A stretch of 64,000 nt of DNA from Caballeronia turbans (GTDB lineage Bacteria; Pseudomonadota; Gammaproteobacteria; Burkholderiales; Burkholderiaceae). A program made the position numbers and the translations under genes. This document shows positions 10,649 through 20,039 of the stretch, piece after piece. The stretch is from NCBI GenBank assembly GCA_001544655.2, contig FCOD02000008.1, positions 1-64,000 on the forward strand. Direction: 5' to 3'. The first letter of the stretch is position 1. Each line of letters opens with the position of its first letter. The notes beneath the pieces are model-generated. The model ran no database searches, was not told the DNA's origin, and saw only the letters and a list, made by a program, of their open reading frames with translations.

Positions 10649-12028
10649 TCAATCGAGCAAGCCGCGCAACGCGGCGCGATAGCGCGCGAGCGCTTCGTCT
10701 TCCTGCGCGTGGCGGCGCGCGTCGATCACCTTGCGGCCGGAGACGAAAACATCGCGGATCGGCGTGTCGCCGTGTTCGCAGAAGACCGCGCTCGAAAGCC
10801 ACGTTTCGGGCGCATGGCCGCCGATGCCCGGATGCGCGTCGTCGAGCACGAGCCAGTCGGCGCGCGATCCCTGCGCGAGCGCGCCGACGGGCCGTCCTGT
10901 GGCGTGCGCGCCGCCGTCGAGCGCGGCATCGAAGAGACGATCGGCGGGACGGCTCTGCGTCGGCGACGCAAGCACGTTGCGCTGCTGGCGGCACAGGCGC
11001 TGGCCATACTCGAGCAGACGCAGCTCGGAGCGCCAGTCCACGCCCACATGACTATCCGAGCCGACGCCGATGCGTCCGCCGGCATCGAGATAATCGCGCG
11101 ACGGAAATACGCCGTCGCCGAGATTCGCCTCGGTCGTGAGACACAGGCCCGCGACCGCGCCGCTCAACGCGAGACGCGCGCACTCGTTTGCATCGATATG
11201 CGTCGCGTGCACGAGGCACCAGCGCTCGTCGACGTTGAAATGATCGAGCAGCCATTGAACCGGGCGATGCCCCGTCGCCGCCACGCACGCCTCGACTTCG
11301 GCGGTCTGCTCCGCCACATGGATATGCACCGGCGCACGGACGAAGCGCGCGTCGAACCCTTCGATCACCGCCGCGAGCGATTCGCCCGACACCGCTCGCA
11401 GCGAATGCGGCGCGACGCCGTAACGCCGCGCGCCGTTTTCGGGCCGCGCGCGGGCGAGCGTGTCGATGAGCGCGAGCAGCGTGTCGGGCGTATTGAGAAA
11501 GCGGCGCTGATCCTCGCGCGGCGCAGCCTGGTTGAAACCGCCGTGCTCGTACAGCACCGGCAACATCGTGATGCCGATGCCCGCGCGCCCGGCCGCATCG
11601 ACGACACGCTCGGCGAGTTCTGCGCGATTCGCATAAGGCGCGCCGCCGGGTGCGTGATGCACGTAGTGAAACTCGCACACCGACGTGTAGCCCGCCTTGA
11701 GCATCTCGATGTAGAGCCAGTGGGCGATGTCCGCGAGCGACTCCGGGCCGATCCGCGCGGCGAAGCGATACATGAGGTCGCGCCAGCTCCAGAACGTATC
11801 GTTGACGCTCGCGCGATATTCGGTGAGGCCGGCCATCGCCCGCTGGAACGCGTGGGAGTGCAGATTCGGCATGCCGGGCACGACCGGCCCTTTCGCCCGC
11901 TCGACGCCCGCGGGCGCAGCGCTGTCCGGCTCGACGCGCAGCAACGTGCCGTCGTCGTCCCATTCGAGCAGCACGTCGCGCCGCCAGCCGCCGGCGAGGC
12001 GCGCATGATCCGCGAAGAATGCGCTCAT
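10649..12028 (-). CDS. hutF: Formimidoylglutamate deiminase (HutF)
   Basis: 459-residue amidohydrolase that converts N-formimidoyl-glutamate to N-formylglutamate and ammonia. Metal-site motifs are visible: PGMPNLHSHAFQRAMAG with HxH, HIHVAEQ, LVHATHID, and GSDSHVGVDWRSELRLLEYG with the catalytic aspartate. I start at the ATG at 12028 preceded by GGAGACAGGAAG; longer readings upstream run into hutD in another frame and are not plausible. It lies between hutD (35 bp gap) and hutG (8 bp gap) on the minus strand. Confidence 0.95.
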   Translation of the reverse strand: MSAFFADHARLAGGWRRDVLLEWDDDGTLLRVEPDSAAPAGVERAKGPVVPGMPNLHSHAFQRAMAGLTEYRASVNDTFWSWRDLMYRFAARIGPESLADIAHWLYIEMLKAGYTSVCEFHYVHHAPGGAPYANRAELAERVVDAAGRAGIGITMLPVLYEHGGFNQAAPREDQRRFLNTPDTLLALIDTLARARPENGARRYGVAPHSLRAVSGESLAAVIEGFDARFVRAPVHIHVAEQTAEVEACVAATGHRPVQWLLDHFNVDERWCLVHATHIDANECARLALSGAVAGLCLTTEANLGDGVFPSRDYLDAGGRIGVGSDSHVGVDWRSELRLLEYGQRLCRQQRNVLASPTQSRPADRLFDAALDGGAHATGRPVGALAQGSRADWLVLDDAHPGIGGHAPETWLSSAVFCEHGDTPIRDVFVSGRKVIDARRHAQEDEALARYRAALRGLLD

Positions 12029-12063
12029 CTTCCTGTCTCCCTTTTCATACGACGCGCGGCTGC

Positions 12064-12633
12064 TCACACATTGTCGATGCCGATGTGCAGCCACGACGTA
12101 TCGTCCGACGCCTCGCAATGCAGTTCTGCCCCACGATCGAGACACAGCGTATCGCCTGTTTCGAGCGTATGACGCGTGTCTGCGGCGGCCTTGATATCGA
12201 TCCTTCCAAGCACGCAAAAGATGAAGGTCAGATCGTGGCCGGCATCGAGCGAGCACGACGCGCGCCGGGCATGCACCGTCGCGCGGGCGCGATCGCGGCG
12301 CACCATCACGTTGAAATCGCGCGTCGGGCCGTCGATCAGCGTCGCGTGAATCGGCGTTTCGCCGGCAAAGCGCGCGATCGCGAGCGGCGCATCGAGCGTA
12401 TGCACGCGGCCTTCCGCTTCCGTCAGACGCATGCCCGCGCCATCGAGCAGCACGAGCACGCGATCGACGCCCGCGAAACTCGAGAATGCGCCATCGGACG
12501 CCACATCGGCCAGCGACAGACGCCATGCGAACGCATCGAGCGACGCGCCCGGCGGCCCCGCCGCGATCTCGCGCGTCATGCCGCCGCCGTTCTTCCAGCG
12601 CGTAGCCGTGAGCGAATCGGCTCGAATGATCAT
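12064..12633 (-). CDS. hutD: HutD family protein
   Basis: 189-residue cupin-fold protein of the HutD/Ves family, usually found in hut operons and thought to act as a governor of histidine use; its biochemical role is not settled. The conserved N-terminus TRWKNGGGMTREIA and the later LIDGPTRDFNVMVRR block mark the family. It starts 5 bp after the hutC stop and lies before hutF. Confidence 0.92.
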   Translation of the reverse strand: MIIRADSLTATRWKNGGGMTREIAAGPPGASLDAFAWRLSLADVASDGAFSSFAGVDRVLVLLDGAGMRLTEAEGRVHTLDAPLAIARFAGETPIHATLIDGPTRDFNVMVRRDRARATVHARRASCSLDAGHDLTFIFCVLGRIDIKAAADTRHTLETGDTLCLDRGAELHCEASDDTSWLHIGIDNV

Positions 12634-12638
12634 GGCGT

Positions 12639-13334
12639 TCAGAAGTGCCCCGTGAATTGATAACGATCGCCCGGATGCCAGAGATTCGCGACCGATGCGA
12701 CCGCGTCACGCGACCACGTGCGCCGATGCAGCAACAGACACGGCTCATGCTCCGCCATCGCGAGCGCGAGCCGGATCTCGGCCGACGGCACCGAGGCCTC
12801 GATCCGGTATTCGACGCGCTGCAACGGCGCGGCCGTCATCAGGTACTGGTTCGGCGTGATCGTCGTGAAATCCTGGCGCGCGTATTCCGGCGCGAGCGCG
12901 GGATTCACGTAGCGCTCTTCCATCTGAACCGGCTCGTCGTTCTCGAAGTGCAGCACGCGCGAATGAAACACCGGGCTGCCCAGCGCGAGATGCATTTCGT
13001 CGGCGAGCGCATCATCGACGATCGATGCGCCCAGATGCAGCACCTGCGCGCGATACACGTGGCCGCGCGCGACGATTTCATCGGAGATGCTGCGAATCTC
13101 GACGAGCGTCGACGCGTATTTCGGCTGCGCGACGAAGGTGCCCGCGCCCTGCACCCGCGTCAGCACCTGCTCGGCGGTCAGCTCCCGCACCGCGCGGTTC
13201 ACGGTCATGCGCGCGACCTTGAACTCGCGTGCGAGCTCGTTCTCGGAGGGCACCAGATCGCCCTCCTTCCATTCGCCGATATGAATGCGCTGGAGAATGT
13301 AGTCCTTGATCTCCTGATACGCAGGCGTGCTCAT
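12639..13334 (-). CDS. hutC: Histidine utilization repressor HutC (GntR/HutC family)
   Basis: 231-residue repressor with an N-terminal GntR winged helix ([22 protein letters not shown]...[29 protein letters not shown], residues ~15-70) and a C-terminal UTRA ligand-binding domain that in this family senses urocanate. Its start overlaps the hutH stop by 4 bp (ATGA), so the two are translationally coupled. Near-palindromic HutC-type boxes occur upstream of hutH (14869-14880, 14969-14980) and also 20 kb away upstream of hutU (34830-34841, 34896-34907), indicating control of both operons. Confidence 0.94.
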   Translation of the reverse strand: MSTPAYQEIKDYILQRIHIGEWKEGDLVPSENELAREFKVARMTVNRAVRELTAEQVLTRVQGAGTFVAQPKYASTLVEIRSISDEIVARGHVYRAQVLHLGASIVDDALADEMHLALGSPVFHSRVLHFENDEPVQMEERYVNPALAPEYARQDFTTITPNQYLMTAAPLQRVEYRIEASVPSAEIRLALAMAEHEPCLLLHRRTWSRDAVASVANLWHPGDRYQFTGHF

Positions 13335-14860
13335 ACAGGCTGTTCCGACGCGAACGCGAACGGGCTGTGCTGCGCGATCGCGCCTTCCTGCACGAGCGTC
13401 GCGATCGCGGCGATGTCCGGCGCGAAGTAGTGATCGAGGTCGTAATGCGCCACGTGCGCGCGCAGCGTCTTCATCACTTCGAGCAAGGGCGCGCTCGTCC
13501 GATGCGGCGCGCGCAGATCGACCCCTTGCGCGGCCGCAAGCAGTTCGATCGCGAGAATGTTCGCCGTGTTGCTCGCGATGTCGCCGAGCTTGCGCGCGGC
13601 GAACGTCGCCATGGAAACGTGGTCTTCCTGGTTCGCGGAAGTCGGCAGGGAATCCACCGATGCAGGATGCGCAAGCGTCTTGTTCTCCGATGCGAGCGCG
13701 GCAGCCGTCACGTGCGCGATCATGAAGCCCGAGTTGACGCCGCCATCGCGGACGAGGAACGGCGGCAGGCCCGAAAGCGTGGCGTCGATCAGCAACGCGA
13801 TGCGGCGCTCCGCGAGTGCGCCGATTTCGGCGGCCGCGAGGGCGAGGTTGTCGGCCGCGAACGCCACCGGCTCCGCGTGGAAGTTGCCGCCCGACAGCAC
13901 TTCGCCGGTGTCGGGGAAGATCAGCGGGTTATCGGAGACGGCATTCGATTCGATCAGGAGGACGTCGGCCGCGTGGCGCATCTGGTCGAGGCACGCGCCC
14001 ATCACTTGCGGCTGACAGCGCAGGCTGTACGGGTCCTGCACCTTCTCGCAGTCCGCGTGCGACAGATTGATGCCCGAGCCCTTCAACAGGGTGCGGTAGG
14101 CCGCCGCCGCCTCCATCTGCCCGCGATGGCCGCGCAGCTCGTGGATGCGCGCATCGAACGGGACGACGGAACCCGCCGCCGCATCGACGGACAGCGCGCC
14201 CGCGACGAGTCCGGTACGGAACAGATCCTCGATCGCGAAGAGGTTGTAGAGCGCGAGCGCCGCCGACGCCTGCGTGCCGTTCAGCAGCGCGAGACCTTCC
14301 TTCGCCTGCAGCGTGAGCGGCTTGAGGCCCGCGACCGCGAGGCCGTCGAGCGCACTCGCGCGCTCACCGCGAATGGTGACCTCGCCGATGCCGAGCAGGA
14401 CCGTCGACATATGCGCGAGTGGCGCGAGATCGCCCGATGCGCCGACCGAGCCCTTGATCGGGATGATCGGCAGCACGTCGGCGTTGAAGAGCGTGATGAG
14501 CGCGTCGATGACTTCACGGCGGATGCCCGAATGACCGCGCCCGAGACTCGACAGCTTGAGCGCCATCAACAGACGCACAACCGGCCGCGACATCGGCTCG
14601 CCGACGCCCACCGCATGAGACAGCACGAGATTTTTCTGCAGCAGCTCCAGCTGATCGGCCGGAATGTGCGTATTGGCGAGCCGCCCGAAGCCCGTATTGA
14701 TGCCGTAGGCCGGATCGCCCTTCGCGGCGATCGCGGCGACGGCGCGCGCGCTCGCGTCGATGGCATCGAAGCTGGCCGGATCGAGTTGAAGCGGATCCGA
14801 GCCGCGCGCGATGCGGCGCAGTTGCGGGAGCGTCAGTTTTCCGGGCGTAAGCGTGATCAT
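13331..14860 (-). CDS. hutH: Histidine ammonia-lyase (HutH)
   Basis: 509-residue enzyme that removes ammonia from histidine to give urocanate. The MIO cofactor triad Ala141-Ser142-Gly143 lies in [15 protein letters not shown], and the N-terminal YGINTGFG loop is intact. Length is normal for the family. It is the first gene of the hutHCDFG operon; AGGA lies 6 nt before the ATG, and a HutC-type box ends 8 nt upstream of the start codon, within the ribosome-binding region. Confidence 0.97.
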   Translation of the reverse strand: MITLTPGKLTLPQLRRIARGSDPLQLDPASFDAIDASARAVAAIAAKGDPAYGINTGFGRLANTHIPADQLELLQKNLVLSHAVGVGEPMSRPVVRLLMALKLSSLGRGHSGIRREVIDALITLFNADVLPIIPIKGSVGASGDLAPLAHMSTVLLGIGEVTIRGERASALDGLAVAGLKPLTLQAKEGLALLNGTQASAALALYNLFAIEDLFRTGLVAGALSVDAAAGSVVPFDARIHELRGHRGQMEAAAAYRTLLKGSGINLSHADCEKVQDPYSLRCQPQVMGACLDQMRHAADVLLIESNAVSDNPLIFPDTGEVLSGGNFHAEPVAFAADNLALAAAEIGALAERRIALLIDATLSGLPPFLVRDGGVNSGFMIAHVTAAALASENKTLAHPASVDSLPTSANQEDHVSMATFAARKLGDIASNTANILAIELLAAAQGVDLRAPHRTSAPLLEVMKTLRAHVAHYDLDHYFAPDIAAIATLVQEGAIAQHSPFAFASEQPV

Positions 14861-14868
14861 GATTCGTC

Positions 14869-14880
14869 CTGTCTATACAA
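14869..14880. promoter_or_regulatory. HutC-type operator box 1 (upstream of hutH)
   Basis: CTGTCTATACAA matches the HutC half-sites described in other bacteria (core TTGTATATACAA) with two differences. It overlaps the hutH leader just before the Shine-Dalgarno sequence. A related box lies ~100 bp further upstream. Confidence 0.7.
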
Positions 14881-14881
14881 A

Positions 14882-14897
14882 TTAGACTCAAGTCTAA
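14882..14897. promoter_or_regulatory. Perfect 16 bp palindrome upstream of hutH
   Basis: TTAGACT-CA-AGTCTAA is a perfect inverted repeat immediately adjacent to HutC box 1. It does not resemble the HutC core and could be a second operator, for example for a nitrogen or carbon regulator. A possible promoter for hutH (TTGTTT, 17 nt, TAGACT read leftward) uses one arm of it as the -10. Confidence 0.5.
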
Positions 14898-14968
14898 ACG
14901 GGCTCGAAGGACGAAACAAGGGGATATCCGGGATATCACTAGGATCATCCCGGCAAGCATGACACGTC

Positions 14969-14980
14969 TTGTCTATACAG
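14969..14980. promoter_or_regulatory. HutC-type operator box 2 (upstream of hutH)
   Basis: TTGTCTATACAG, preceded by C, resembles the HutC core TTGTATATACAA with two differences. It lies 100 bp upstream of box 1 and 9 bp from the 3' end of the GNAT gene, so it belongs to the hutH control region. Confidence 0.6.
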
Positions 14981-14988
14981 ATTTGACG

Positions 14989-15462
14989 TTACAAGACCTT
15001 TTCCATCACGAACTGGACGAAGCGCTGCTCGCGCACGATGACCGCCCGCGCCAGCAGCATCGTGAACCCGCAATACTCGAAGAACGGCCGCGCGGTCACG
15101 CTCGAGTAGGTATGCAGCGTTTGCAGACCGGCTTCGTCGGCTTCGGCCTCGATGCGCGCGAGCAGCGACGTCGCCACGCTTTTGCGCTGATGCAGCGGAT
15201 CGACGAACATCATGTCGATGAGACCGTTCTTTTCGAGATCGGCAAAGCCCGCGAGTTCGCCGTCGACGAGCCCGATCCAGGTCGGGCGGCTCGCGCGGGC
15301 GAGTTCCCATTCGTCCCGGTCGGCTTGCGCCCACGCTTCGATCTGCGCCTCGTTGTAATCGGCGGATGCCGTTTCGCGAACGGCGCGTTGAAACAGATCG
15401 ATCACACCGTCGAGATCGCTCGCACGATACGGTCTGACTTCGATGAGCGGCAGGCCTGGCAT
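14989..15462 (-). CDS. GNAT family N-acetyltransferase
   Basis: 157-residue acetyltransferase of the GNAT fold. The acetyl-CoA-binding loop is seen as MMFVDPLHQRKSVATSLL (Q-R-K-S-V-A-T in place of the common Q/RxxGxG/A), followed by the C-terminal YSSVTARPFFEYCGF motif typical of YafP/YjdJ-like members. Substrate is unknown. I start at the ATG at 15462 with GAAGGTGAAG upstream; an in-frame TTG at 15486 would add eight residues. It lies upstream of the hut operon in the same direction, but the HutC boxes between them suggest separate transcription. Confidence 0.85.
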   Translation of the reverse strand: MPGLPLIEVRPYRASDLDGVIDLFQRAVRETASADYNEAQIEAWAQADRDEWELARASRPTWIGLVDGELAGFADLEKNGLIDMMFVDPLHQRKSVATSLLARIEAEADEAGLQTLHTYSSVTARPFFEYCGFTMLLARAVIVREQRFVQFVMEKVL

Positions 15463-15625
15463 TTCTTCACCTTCGTTTACTGTCAATAAAAAAACCGCTG
15501 CGGAGGCAGCGAGGGTCTAGCGTTGATAACGCGGGAATCTGTACGGGATTGAATCGGAAACGGGCGCGCGCAAACGTTCTAATCGGAGGAAACCGGATGC
15601 GGGAAGTGCGCGGTCGGCGAGTCCT

Positions 15626-16003
15626 TCAGGAAGCCACTGCCACCGTCGCGATGCCGAGCGCGGTCATCACGAGCGATGCGCAAACGTGGAGCGCGATCTC
15701 AGTGAGCGCCCAGCCGAGCCGCCCTTGCTGCAAATGCGCGACCACTTCGGCCGAAAACGTGGAAAACGTGGAGAGCCCGCCCATCAGTCCGGTGATGATG
15801 AATAGCCGCCATTCAATCGAGATATCCGGAAAGCGTGCGAAGAAGGCGACCGCCACGCCAATGATGTAGCCCGCGATGACGTTCGCCGCGAACGTGCCGA
15901 GCGGCAGATTCGGAAAAATCGCATTCAGGCGCAGGCCGAGGACCCATCTGAGCAGCGATCCCAGGCCGCCGCCGAGCCCCACGGCGATGATCGACAGATA
16001 CAT
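15626..16003 (-). CDS. crcB: Fluoride ion transporter CrcB/Fluc
   Basis: 125-residue, four-helix membrane protein that exports fluoride as a dual-topology dimer. Family marks are [10 protein letters not shown] at the N-terminus, [12 protein letters not shown] (the pore asparagine motif) and [13 protein letters not shown], which forms the central sodium site. No fluoride riboswitch can be seen; only 33 bp separate it from the small gene upstream. Confidence 0.93.
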   Translation of the reverse strand: MYLSIIAVGLGGGLGSLLRWVLGLRLNAIFPNLPLGTFAANVIAGYIIGVAVAFFARFPDISIEWRLFIITGLMGGLSTFSTFSAEVVAHLQQGRLGWALTEIALHVCASLVMTALGIATVAVAS

Positions 16004-16036
16004 GACTTGTGTGAGTTCGATTCGAAATTAACTGCG

Positions 16037-16255
16037 TTATGCCTCGCGAGCGAGCCGGTCGATCAGTGCGCCTCGACTCGTCTCGACGATCCAGCCGACC
16101 CTGTGCCGCACATGCGCCACCCACGTGCCGTCGCGCCGTTGTTCCCAGCACCCGGCATCGTGGCCGTCGATGAAAAGCGAGCCGCGCACCACGAGCTGGG
16201 GATCGGCGGGGTCGAGCACCTCGTCGTCATTGTGTTCGAGCTTCACCGTGTGCAT
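16037..16255 (-). CDS. Small hypothetical protein
   Basis: 72-residue soluble protein (from the ATG at 16255; a GTG at 16276 is in frame). It contains VRGSLFIDGHDAGCWEQRRDGTWVAH, a pattern that looks like a small beta-rich domain. I do not recognise the family and no clear ribosome-binding site precedes either start. It lies between dppA and crcB on the same strand. Because antisense frames in this GC-rich DNA are often open, I keep the confidence moderate. Confidence 0.5.
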   Translation of the reverse strand: MHTVKLEHNDDEVLDPADPQLVVRGSLFIDGHDAGCWEQRRDGTWVAHVRHRVGWIVETSRGALIDRLAREA

Positions 16256-16345
16256 GAGCGTCGTCTGCAAAAACACGTCAAGACCGGAGCCAGTCTCGCG
16301 AATGGCTCCATTCTAACGATACTCGCAGGCCCTGCGTCCAAACGC

Positions 16346-17170
16346 TCACCGTATCATGAAGGACATTGCCGAAAGGCAGTTGAGTATCCGTACGACATGT
16401 TCGACGCAAGGCGCATCGAAAGCGAGCGTCACGGCATCGATGCGCTCGAGTGTCGGCCATTGGCAAAAGAGATCGGCGAACGCGGTCGTCTGCGCGCGCA
16501 GTTCGCAGCGATGCCCGGTGATCGCCGCACGCTTGGCATGCACTGAAGACGCCGCTGCTTCGATCGTCTCCCGCGCGGCGAGCCGGATCGCGTCGCATGC
16601 CGCGGCGGGCGTTTCGGTCACGCCGCTCGAATAGCCGTGCGCGGTCTTCACGCATAGAAAGCGCGCGCCGGGAAACGCGGGCAGCGTCTGGGCGCCGAAC
16701 ACGTCGTCGCCTGTGAGCAGCGCGACGCACGCGCCGTGTTCCTCGGCGAGCCTGCCGTAAAGGCCCGCCTCGCCGACTTCCTCGCCGTCAAGCGTGACGC
16801 GCGCGAACGCGGCGCTGTTGATCGTATGCGCGAGAATGCCGCGGCTTTGCGCGCGCGCGTGATAGCCGATCATGAAGACCACTTCCGGCGATGCCTCCAG
16901 TCCCGCCATCATGCCGAACGTGCGCGGCTTGCCGAGCACGAGGCGCGCGCGCGGATCGAGCAGGTCGGGCAACAGGTTGCGAAAGCCGCCGTGCGAATCG
17001 TTGATCCACACCTGGGATGCGCCGCCATCGAACGCGCCTTGCGCAGCCGCATTCGCTTCGCGCGTCATCCAGCGGCGCGCCTGCTCGTATTCGGCGTTGC
17101 CCGCACGCGTCTGCTCCGGATGAAACACGCCCGCGATGCCTTCGATATCCACCGAGATCAGCACTTTCAT
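16346..17170 (-). CDS. dppA: M55 family D-aminopeptidase (DppA-like)
   Basis: 274-residue zinc peptidase of the M55 family, known for removing D-alanine from D-Ala-D-Ala and related D-peptides. The N-terminal VDIEGIAG supplies the metal-binding Asp8 and Glu10; INDSHGG, MIGYHARAQ, AHTINSAAF and GDDVFGAQ follow in the family order. Its ATG overlaps the stop of the P1 peptidase gene by 4 bp, making it the last gene of the peptide-uptake operon. Length is normal. Confidence 0.93.
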   Translation of the reverse strand: MKVLISVDIEGIAGVFHPEQTRAGNAEYEQARRWMTREANAAAQGAFDGGASQVWINDSHGGFRNLLPDLLDPRARLVLGKPRTFGMMAGLEASPEVVFMIGYHARAQSRGILAHTINSAAFARVTLDGEEVGEAGLYGRLAEEHGACVALLTGDDVFGAQTLPAFPGARFLCVKTAHGYSSGVTETPAAACDAIRLAARETIEAAASSVHAKRAAITGHRCELRAQTTAFADLFCQWPTLERIDAVTLAFDAPCVEHVVRILNCLSAMSFMIR

Positions 17171-18177
17171 GGTCTTGTTCTCAATGCGTCCTTGAGCGAT
17201 ATGCGCCGATGGCCGTCGCGCCCGGCAACCGTCTCCGCGCTGAAGAGCGCATCGAGAATCGCTTGTTCAATGCTGTCGGCCGCGGCCTGAAAGAGAGGAT
17301 CGAGCCGCGTGTCGCTGACAAGCGGCGGCACCGCGATGAAGTCCGCCTCGTGCGGCACGGTGTAAGCGGTCGTGAAAGCGAGCGCGATGTCGCCGCTGCC
17401 ATGACCGTACACCGAACCCGTGCGCGCGAGGCCGGCGGCAGAGCGCATCGCGAGGCGGCGCAATCGACGCGCGTCGAGCGGCGCATCGGTTGCGATCAGC
17501 ATGATGATCGAGCCTTGTTCGGGCTTCACGTTCGCTTCTTTCGTCAGCGTCTTTCCGACGGCATCGCCCCCGATCACGAGTTGCGGCAGACGGCCGAAGT
17601 TTGCGAGCACGAGCGCGCCTGTCGTGTACGCGCGCTCGTTGACCCGCACGACGCGCGATGCCGAACCGATACCGCCTTTCAGTTCGAAGCACGACATGCC
17701 GCGCCCCGCTCCGACCGCACCGCGTTCGAAATCGACGCTGCACGCATCGAGTGCGCTCATGTAATGCGCTTCGTGAATCGCGAGCGCCTGCATGTCGTTG
17801 AGGTAGCCATCGTTGCATTCGAACACGAGCGGATTCACGCTCGGATCCTCGCGCCCGATGCGCGGATTCGCCGCGATCGCCGCGCGAATCTGCGCGTTTG
17901 CGATGGTGCCGACGCCGAAGGTATTGGTCAGCGCGACCGGCGTTTCGATCACGCCGAGTTCGTCCAGTTGCACGAGCCCGACGCTCTTGCCGAAGCCATT
18001 GATCACGCACGCGGCAGCCGGCACCTTGTCGCGATAGACATCGCCATCGTGCGGTCGGATCACCGTGACGCCCGTTTGCACCGCGCCCTCAGAGAGCGTG
18101 CAATGACCGACCGTCACGCCCGCAACGTCGGCGATCGTGCCGCGCGGACCCGCTTCGAGCGAACCGATATGCGTCAT
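17167..18177 (-). CDS. P1 family aminopeptidase (DmpA/BapA type, autoprocessed)
   Basis: 336-residue N-terminal-nucleophile hydrolase of the DmpA/BapA family, which release N-terminal residues including D- or beta-amino acids. The precursor is expected to cleave itself between Gly222 and Ser223 in [14 protein letters not shown], leaving Ser as the nucleophile and a ~114-residue beta chain. The N-terminal [21 protein letters not shown] and NDGYLNDMQ are typical. The ATG overlaps the stop of the upstream permease gene by 4 bp, and its own stop overlaps the dppA start, so all three are translationally coupled. No signal peptide is seen, so it acts in the cytosol on imported peptides. Confidence 0.92.
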   Translation of the reverse strand: MTHIGSLEAGPRGTIADVAGVTVGHCTLSEGAVQTGVTVIRPHDGDVYRDKVPAAACVINGFGKSVGLVQLDELGVIETPVALTNTFGVGTIANAQIRAAIAANPRIGREDPSVNPLVFECNDGYLNDMQALAIHEAHYMSALDACSVDFERGAVGAGRGMSCFELKGGIGSASRVVRVNERAYTTGALVLANFGRLPQLVIGGDAVGKTLTKEANVKPEQGSIIMLIATDAPLDARRLRRLAMRSAAGLARTGSVYGHGSGDIALAFTTAYTVPHEADFIAVPPLVSDTRLDPLFQAAADSIEQAILDALFSAETVAGRDGHRRISLKDALRTRP

Positions 18178-19064
18178 GGCCGGTCGAGCTTCGGATCGAG
18201 CGCGTCGCGCAGGCCGTCGCCGAGCAGATTGAACGCGAGCACCGTGAAGAAGATCGCGAGGCTCGGAAAGATTGCGACGTGCGGCGCCATCGCCATGTCG
18301 GCGCGCGCTTCGTTGAGCATCGCGCCCCACTCGGGCGTAGGCGGCTGCGCGCCGAGTCCGAGGAACGACAGACTCGCCGCGGTGATGATCGATGTGCCGA
18401 TGCGCATCGTGAAGTACACGACCACCGACGAAATCGTGCCCGGCAGAATATGCCGCGCGAGTATCGTCCAGTCCGATGCGCCGATGCTCTTCGCCGCCTC
18501 AATGTATGTGAGATGCTTCAGCGCGAGCGTATTGCCGCGCACGAGCCGCGCGAACGCGGGAATGCTGAAGATCGCGACCGCGCACACCACATTGACCATG
18601 CCGTTGCCGAGAATCGCGACGACGCCGATCGCAAGCAGAATGCCCGGAAACGCGAACAGCACGTCCGCAATGCGCATCACGATGCGGTCCCACCAGCCTT
18701 CGTAGTAGCCCGCGAGCAGACCGAAGAACGTGCCGATCACCGCACCGAGCACGACGGAGACCAGCCCCGCCGTCAGCGAAATGCGGCTGCCCACGAGTAT
18801 GCGGCTCAGAATGTCGCGGCCCAATGAATCGACACCGAACCAGTGCGCGGCCGAGGGACCGGCGTTGAGCGCATCGTAATCGAAGTAATTTTCCGGATCG
18901 TATGGCGCGATATACGGCGCGATGATCGCGATGACGACCAGCAGCAACACGAACACGGCCGCGACCATCGCGACGTGCTGTTGCCTGAACTTGCGCCAGA
19001 ACTCCGTCCACGGCGTGCGGATTTCTTGCGGCGCATGCACCGCGCTTTCGGCTGTCACGCTCAT
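18174..19064 (-). CDS. gsiD: Peptide/glutathione ABC transporter permease GsiD-like
   Basis: 296-residue inner-membrane permease of the DppC/OppC/GsiD family. It has an N-terminal cytoplasmic tail, a first helix at [21 protein letters not shown], the periplasmic [21 protein letters not shown] segment typical of DppC proteins, and the [20 protein letters not shown] coupling loop for the ATPase. I start at MSVTAES (19064). It pairs with GsiC, whose stop lies 7 bp upstream, and its stop overlaps the P1 peptidase start. Confidence 0.93.
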   Translation of the reverse strand: MSVTAESAVHAPQEIRTPWTEFWRKFRQQHVAMVAAVFVLLLVVIAIIAPYIAPYDPENYFDYDALNAGPSAAHWFGVDSLGRDILSRILVGSRISLTAGLVSVVLGAVIGTFFGLLAGYYEGWWDRIVMRIADVLFAFPGILLAIGVVAILGNGMVNVVCAVAIFSIPAFARLVRGNTLALKHLTYIEAAKSIGASDWTILARHILPGTISSVVVYFTMRIGTSIITAASLSFLGLGAQPPTPEWGAMLNEARADMAMAPHVAIFPSLAIFFTVLAFNLLGDGLRDALDPKLDRP

Positions 19065-19071
19065 CGCGTCC

Positions 19072-19992
19072 TCACTTGAAACGAATGGTCGGATTGATGA
19101 TCGCGTACAGCACATCCACGATCAGATTGATGACGATGAATTCCAGCGAGAACAGCAGCACTTCCGCCTGGATCACGGGGTAGTCGCGCATCTCGACCGC
19201 ATCCACGAGCAGGCGGCCCAGCCCCGGCCAGTTGAACACCTTCTCCACGACGATCGAGCCGCCGAGCAGAAAGCCGAATTGCAGCCCCATCATCGTGACG
19301 ACGGGGATCATCGCGTTGCGCAGGCAATGCTTCACGATGACCATCGGTTCATGCACACCCTTCGCGCGCGCGGTGCGCACGAAGTCCTCGCCGAGCACCT
19401 CGACGAACGAAGCACGCGTGAAGCGCGCCATCACGGCGGCGACGGCGGCCCCGAGCGTGATCGACGGCAGCACATAGCCCTTCCATGTGCCGTCATTGAC
19501 GATGGGCAGCCATCCGAGCTTCACCGAGAAAATTTCCATCAGCAGCATGCCGAGCGCGAAGGCCGGAAACGATATGCCCGATACCGCGAGCGTCATGCCC
19601 AGCCGATCCGGCCAGCGATTGCGCCACACCGCCGACACGATGCCGATGCCCATGCCGAAGATCACTGCCCACACCATGCTCGCGAGCGTGAGCCACAACG
19701 TCGGCATGAAGCGCTCGGCGATTTCCGTCGACACGGGCCGCTTGCTGCGCGTAGACATGCCGAAGTCGAAATGCACGACCTTGCCGAAGAAGCTCACGAG
19801 CTGTTGCGGCAGCGGCTTGTCGAGGCCGAGATCCGCGCGCACGAGCGCGACCGTCGCTTCGTCGGCTTCTCCGCCCGCGGCGAGCCGTGCGGGATCGCCC
19901 GGCAGCATGTGCACGAAGAAGAACACCAGCACCGCGACGATGAAAAGCGTCGGCAGAAGACCTAACAGGCGTTTGGCGATGAAGTTGAGCAT
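19072..19992 (-). CDS. gsiC: Peptide/glutathione ABC transporter permease GsiC-like
   Basis: 306-residue inner-membrane permease of the DppB/OppB/GsiC family with six predicted helices. The N-terminal [30 protein letters not shown] is the classical DppB start, and [27 protein letters not shown] is the EAA loop that contacts the ATPase. It forms the channel with GsiD and lies 47 bp after gsiB. Confidence 0.93.
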   Translation of the reverse strand: MLNFIAKRLLGLLPTLFIVAVLVFFFVHMLPGDPARLAAGGEADEATVALVRADLGLDKPLPQQLVSFFGKVVHFDFGMSTRSKRPVSTEIAERFMPTLWLTLASMVWAVIFGMGIGIVSAVWRNRWPDRLGMTLAVSGISFPAFALGMLLMEIFSVKLGWLPIVNDGTWKGYVLPSITLGAAVAAVMARFTRASFVEVLGEDFVRTARAKGVHEPMVIVKHCLRNAMIPVVTMMGLQFGFLLGGSIVVEKVFNWPGLGRLLVDAVEMRDYPVIQAEVLLFSLEFIVINLIVDVLYAIINPTIRFK

Positions 19993-20039
19993 CGTTTTGA
20001 GTCAGATGCGGCCGGGCGATGGAGCCCGGCCGAAAGCGA

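Noticed and set aside
13367-14962. 531-codon open frame on the plus strand opposite hutH
   Set aside because: Exact antisense of a clearly real gene, Arg/His-rich, with no domain or start signals. Similar long antisense frames opposite hutU, the porin, mcc genes and others were rejected for the same reason.
16004-16036. Fluoride riboswitch upstream of crcB
   Set aside because: Only 33 bp separate crcB from the upstream gene and the conserved fluoride-riboswitch pseudoknot pattern cannot be found.
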